Of a stretch of 44,017 nt of DNA, positions 41,409 to 44,017 are shown one piece after another. Numbering within the stretch: the first letter of the stretch is position 1; every line of letters starts with the position of its first letter. Position numbers and translations under genes: made by a program. Source of the DNA: Mycolicibacterium porcinum (GTDB lineage Bacteria; Actinomycetota; Actinomycetes; Mycobacteriales; Mycobacteriaceae); NCBI GenBank assembly GCA_001942045.1, contig MSTD01000026.1, forward strand, positions 40,528 through 84,544. Direction: 5' to 3'. The notes below the pieces were generated by a model, which did not search any database, had not been told where the DNA came from, and saw nothing but the letters and a program-made list of their open reading frames with translations.

Positions 41409-42695
41409 TCATGAGCCCGCCACCGGAATTTCGGGCTCGTCCCGCTCGCGCCAGTCGTCGGGCAGCATGTGGTCGAGCACGTCGTCAACCGACACCGCCC
41501 CCAGCAGGTGGTTCTCCTCGTCTACTACGGGCCCGCAGACCAGGTTGTAGGCGGCGAAGTAGCGGGTCACCGCGGCCAGCGAATCGACCGGGCTCAGGCT
41601 GGGCAGATCGGTGTCGATGATGCCGCTGACCAAGGCCGCCGGCGGTTCGCGGAGAAGTCTCTGCAGGTGGACACAGCCCAGATACTGGCCGGTCGGGGTG
41701 GCGCTGGGCGGCCGGGTGACGAAGGCCATCGATGCCAGCGCGGGGGTGAGGTCCGGGTCGCGCACCTGTGCCAGCGCCTCGGCGACCGTCGTGTCGGGGG
41801 CCAGGACCACCGGCTCACTGGTCATCAGACCGCCCGCGGTGTCGGGCGAGTGGGCCAGCAGGCGTCGCACGTCCTCGGAGTCTTCGGGGTCCATCTTCCG
41901 CAGGAGGGTCTCGGCGTCGGCCGGGGTCATGGAGCCCAGCACGTCGGCGGCATCGTCGGGGTCCATCGCCTCCAGGACATCGGCGGCGCGCTCGGTGTTC
42001 AGTTGGCGAAGCACCGCGGCCTGCTCGTCCTCGGGCAGCTCCTGCAGCACGTCGGCCAGGCGCTCGTCGTCGAAGGCCCGGTACAGCTCGTAGCGCCGCT
42101 TCACGGGGAGTTCGCGCAGCGCCTCGGCCACCTCGACCGGGCGCTGGCCCTCGAACTGCTCTAACAGTGAGGCCACACCCTGGTCCGGCATTGCCAGCCC
42201 CGAGGGGGTCAGCCCGTGCACGTTCTGCCACTCGACGACGTGGATGTTGCTGCGCCGCCCCAGACGTCGCTGTGGACGCACGGCCACCCGCGTCACCACC
42301 CAGTCGCGGGTGCGGGTCTGCTCGATGCCCAGATCGACTACCACGACGTCGATTCCGGCCAGCTGTTCCAGGTCGGGATCGTCGACCCGGACCCGGGTCT
42401 CCAGCACCTGGCCCAACACCAGGACCTCACCGGGCCGTTGCGCGAAGCGGCGCAGGGACACACTGCCGGTGGCCAGCGTCACCGAACCCGGCTCGATCGC
42501 GGTCACTCTCAGGATGGGAACGAAAATCCTTCGGCGGGTGAGCAATTCGACCACCAGCCCGAGAACGCGCGGTTGCTGGCGGACGATGCTGATGCTGATT
42601 ACCACGTCGCGGACACGGCCGATGGACTCCCCGTCGGGGCCCAGCACGACCATCCCCGCCAGCCGGGCCGCGTAGACCCTGTTCACCGCCGCCAT
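41409..42695 (-). CDS. PRC-barrel/MgtE-N/CBS regulatory protein (Rv1232c-like)
   Basis: A 428-residue soluble protein. Domains: an N-terminal PRC-barrel-like part (about 8-90, GMVVLGPDGESIGRVRDVVI), a second barrel-like part, an MgtE N-terminal superhelix (about 190-290, with repeats such as ERLADVLQELPEDEQAAVLR and ERAADVLEAMDPDDAADVLG), and a CBS pair (about 295-420, VVLAPDTTVAEALAQV, LLGAVSVDDVLDHML). It has the cytosolic gate parts of the MgtE Mg2+ channel but no TM channel domain. Rv1232c (435 aa) matches. The ATG at 42695 is chosen since MAAVNRVYAARLAG starts the first domain; the open frame reaches 42947. It may regulate magnesium uptake with the DUF1003 partner. Confidence 0.88.
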   Translation of the reverse strand: MAAVNRVYAARLAGMVVLGPDGESIGRVRDVVISISIVRQQPRVLGLVVELLTRRRIFVPILRVTAIEPGSVTLATGSVSLRRFAQRPGEVLVLGQVLETRVRVDDPDLEQLAGIDVVVVDLGIEQTRTRDWVVTRVAVRPQRRLGRRSNIHVVEWQNVHGLTPSGLAMPDQGVASLLEQFEGQRPVEVAEALRELPVKRRYELYRAFDDERLADVLQELPEDEQAAVLRQLNTERAADVLEAMDPDDAADVLGSMTPADAETLLRKMDPEDSEDVRRLLAHSPDTAGGLMTSEPVVLAPDTTVAEALAQVRDPDLTPALASMAFVTRPPSATPTGQYLGCVHLQRLLREPPAALVSGIIDTDLPSLSPVDSLAAVTRYFAAYNLVCGPVVDEENHLLGAVSVDDVLDHMLPDDWRERDEPEIPVAGS

Positions 42696-42714
42696 GAAAC
42701 AAAGGGTAGAGACT

Positions 42715-43677
42715 GTGGTCGTGGAGAACACGTATCGACCCCGTAGAACGTGCCTCTCGGTTCCGGGAAGCAGCCTGAAGATGATCGAGAAGGCCAAGAG
42801 CCTGCCTGCTGACGAGGTGTTCCTCGACCTGGAGGACGCGGTCGCTCCCGGCGCCAAGGAGTCGGCCCGTGCCCAGGTGGCGGCCGCGCTCGCCGACGAC
42901 GGTTGGGCGGGACAGCTGCGCGGAGTGCGGGTCAACGACTGGACCACACCGTGGACCTACGCCGACGTGATCGAGGTCGTCTCGGCGGCGGGGGCGTTTC
43001 TCGACTTGATCGTCTTGCCGAAGGTCACCGAGGTGTCCCACGTCCAGGCCCTCGATCTGCTGCTCACCCAACTGGAGGCCACCCACGGCTTGGAGCCGGG
43101 CCGGATCGGCATCGAGGCGCAGATCGAGAACGCGCAGGGGTTGACCAATATCGACGCGATCGCGGCGGCCCCGCGGGTTCAGGCGCTGGTGCTCGGCCCC
43201 GGGGACATGGCGGCCAGCCTCAACATGCGCACTTTGGAGGTCGGTGGGCAGCCCGACGGCTACGACATCGGCGATGCCCATCACCACGTGCTGATGCGCA
43301 TCCTGATCGCGGCGCGCAGCCGGGGCATCAACGCGATCGACGGCCCGTACGTGAAGGTGCGCGACGTGGACGGGTTCCGCCGGGTGGCCGGCCGTTCAGC
43401 GGCGCTGGGTTACGACGGCAAATGGGTGTTGCATCCGGACCAGATCGAGGCGGGCAACGAGATCTTCAGTCCGCGCCAGGCCGACTATGACCATGCCGAG
43501 CTGATCCTGGATGCCTACGAATGGCACACCTCGCACGCCGGTGGGGCCAGGGGAGCGGTGATGCTGGGCGACGAGATGATCGACGAGGCCAGCCGCAAGA
43601 TGGCGCTGGTGATCGCGGGCAAGGGGCGGGCAGCGGGCATGCGCCGGCTGGCCGAACCGTTCCGGCCGCCGAGCTGA
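42715..43677 (+). CDS. HpcH/HpaI-CitE family lyase
   Basis: A 320-residue TIM-barrel lyase of the HpcH/HpaI/citrate lyase beta family, which includes L-malyl-CoA/beta-methylmalyl-CoA lyases and malate-synthase-like thioesterases. Motifs: RRTCLSVPGSSLKMIEKAKS, VFLDLEDAVAPGAKESAR (metal region), IGIEAQIENAQGLTNIDAIA (catalytic/metal Glu), LVLGPGDMAASLN and GYDGKWVLHPDQIEAGNEIF. The CoA substrate is uncertain; it is not the Rv2498c type by my reading. I place the start at the GTG at 42715 with AAAGGG 8 bp upstream. The ATG at 42694 is in frame, but its start codon would overlap the divergent gene's start. Confidence 0.88.
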   Translation: MVVENTYRPRRTCLSVPGSSLKMIEKAKSLPADEVFLDLEDAVAPGAKESARAQVAAALADDGWAGQLRGVRVNDWTTPWTYADVIEVVSAAGAFLDLIVLPKVTEVSHVQALDLLLTQLEATHGLEPGRIGIEAQIENAQGLTNIDAIAAAPRVQALVLGPGDMAASLNMRTLEVGGQPDGYDIGDAHHHVLMRILIAARSRGINAIDGPYVKVRDVDGFRRVAGRSAALGYDGKWVLHPDQIEAGNEIFSPRQADYDHAELILDAYEWHTSHAGGARGAVMLGDEMIDEASRKMALVIAGKGRAAGMRRLAEPFRPPS

Positions 43678-43717
43678 CACGGGTCGTGTGGTGCCGCAGG
43701 GTAATTCGATGCGGTCG

Positions 43718-44017
43718 CTACGTGGAGAGCATGGCGGCCACGAAGTACAGCAGCCAGCCCACACCGATGAGGCTCCCGATCGCGCCCATGACGATCCCGG
43801 CGATCGCGAGACCCTGCCCTGGTTGGCCGTTCCGCTTGATCTGGGACAGCGCGGTGATCCCGAGGCCGAGTCCGACGAGGCCGGCGAGCAGCCCGATCCC
43901 GCATATGGCGAACAGGAACAGCGACAGGATCGAGGCGACGAGGCTGCCGATCGCCATGGTGTTCGTCGTCGCCGACGGCGCCATCCCGTAGCCGCCGGGG
44001 TATCCGGGGTAGCGGGG
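43718..44017 (-). CDS. DUF4190 membrane protein, 5' end beyond window
   Basis: The visible 99 residues contain two TM helices (about NTMAIGSLVASILSLFLFAI... and GLAIAGIVMGAIGSLIGVGW) joined by LGITALSQIKRNGQPGQG, the typical DUF4190 pattern. Before the internal ATG at 43984 the frame continues open to the window end with PRYPGYPGGYG, the Pro/Gly/Tyr-rich N-terminus usual in this family, so the true start lies outside. Function unknown; such proteins are often near septum or wall genes in actinobacteria. It is convergent with the CitE-family gene (40-bp gap). Confidence 0.85.
   Translation of the reverse strand, partial: PRYPGYPGGYGMAPSATTNTMAIGSLVASILSLFLFAICGIGLLAGLVGLGLGITALSQIKRNGQPGQGLAIAGIVMGAIGSLIGVGWLLYFVAAMLST

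Overview
The window is chromosomal DNA from a mycobacterium, most likely a non-tuberculous, probably rapidly growing species (Mycolicibacterium-like). The DNA is strongly GC-rich. Gene order follows the M. tuberculosis chromosome from about Rv1186c to Rv1232c (pruC-pruA-pruB, fadD36, dapD/dapE, LOG, fadD6, folP2-gpgS-Rv1209-tagA-Rv1211, glgM/glgC, the Rv1216c-Rv1219c efflux operon, Rv1220c, sigE-rseA-htrA-tatB, mrp, Rv1230c-Rv1232c). The PE/PPE/esx insertions known from M. tuberculosis in this interval are absent. This synteny is recalled from memory, not computed. I saw no tRNA, rRNA, insertion sequence, prophage, CRISPR array or attachment site, and no gene-free stretch longer than 300 bases.

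Layout. 1-320: start of a membrane protein cut by the window edge. 330-1814: carotenoid cleavage oxygenase. 1905-6149: proline catabolism, with the PucR-type regulator pruC divergent from pruA-pruB and a perfect 16-bp palindrome between them. 6157-8215: a 2-oxoglutarate-type dioxygenase with a MerR-like promoter, and a DUF309-Nudix fusion. 8296-10408: fadD36, a VOC protein and a tiny Trp/Pro-rich secreted protein. 10490-12895: divergent dapD and dapE (lysine/diaminopimelate) and an S4 RNA-binding protein. 13157-15936: a small-conductance-channel-like membrane protein and an ABC-F ATPase with a leader that looks like an attenuator. 15917-19943: a minus-strand accessory cluster (TetR, STAS protein, STAND-like ATPase without an HTH, Ala/Gly/Gln-rich protein) that is the least explained part of the window.

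20050-25810: LOG phosphoribohydrolase, fadD6, then the tight folP2-gpgS-DivIVA-like-tagA operon and the small DUF3117 protein. 25832-28311: divergent glgM and glgC, which supply maltose-1-phosphate and ADP-glucose for alpha-glucan synthesis. 28335-34006: a DUF4126 membrane protein and a six-gene operon led by the TetR repressor raaS, encoding an ABC exporter, an extra small membrane protein and two tandem isoprenylcysteine-methyltransferase-like proteins. 34135-38187: O-methyltransferase, then the envelope-stress locus sigE-rseA-htrA-tatB. 38184-42695: mrp, a lytic transglycosylase, a DUF1003 protein and a MgtE-N/CBS protein, all on the minus strand. 42715-44017: a CitE/HpcH-family lyase and a DUF4190 membrane protein cut by the window edge.

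Most of the window is conserved core. The points most worth a second look are the ABC-F leader (9-codon peptide plus hairpin), the TetR/STAS/ATPase cluster with its internal operator, the 19-bp-spacer MerR-type promoter at 7163-7193, the nested 42-bp palindrome over the raaS start, and the 27-bp in-frame repeats at the start of tagA.
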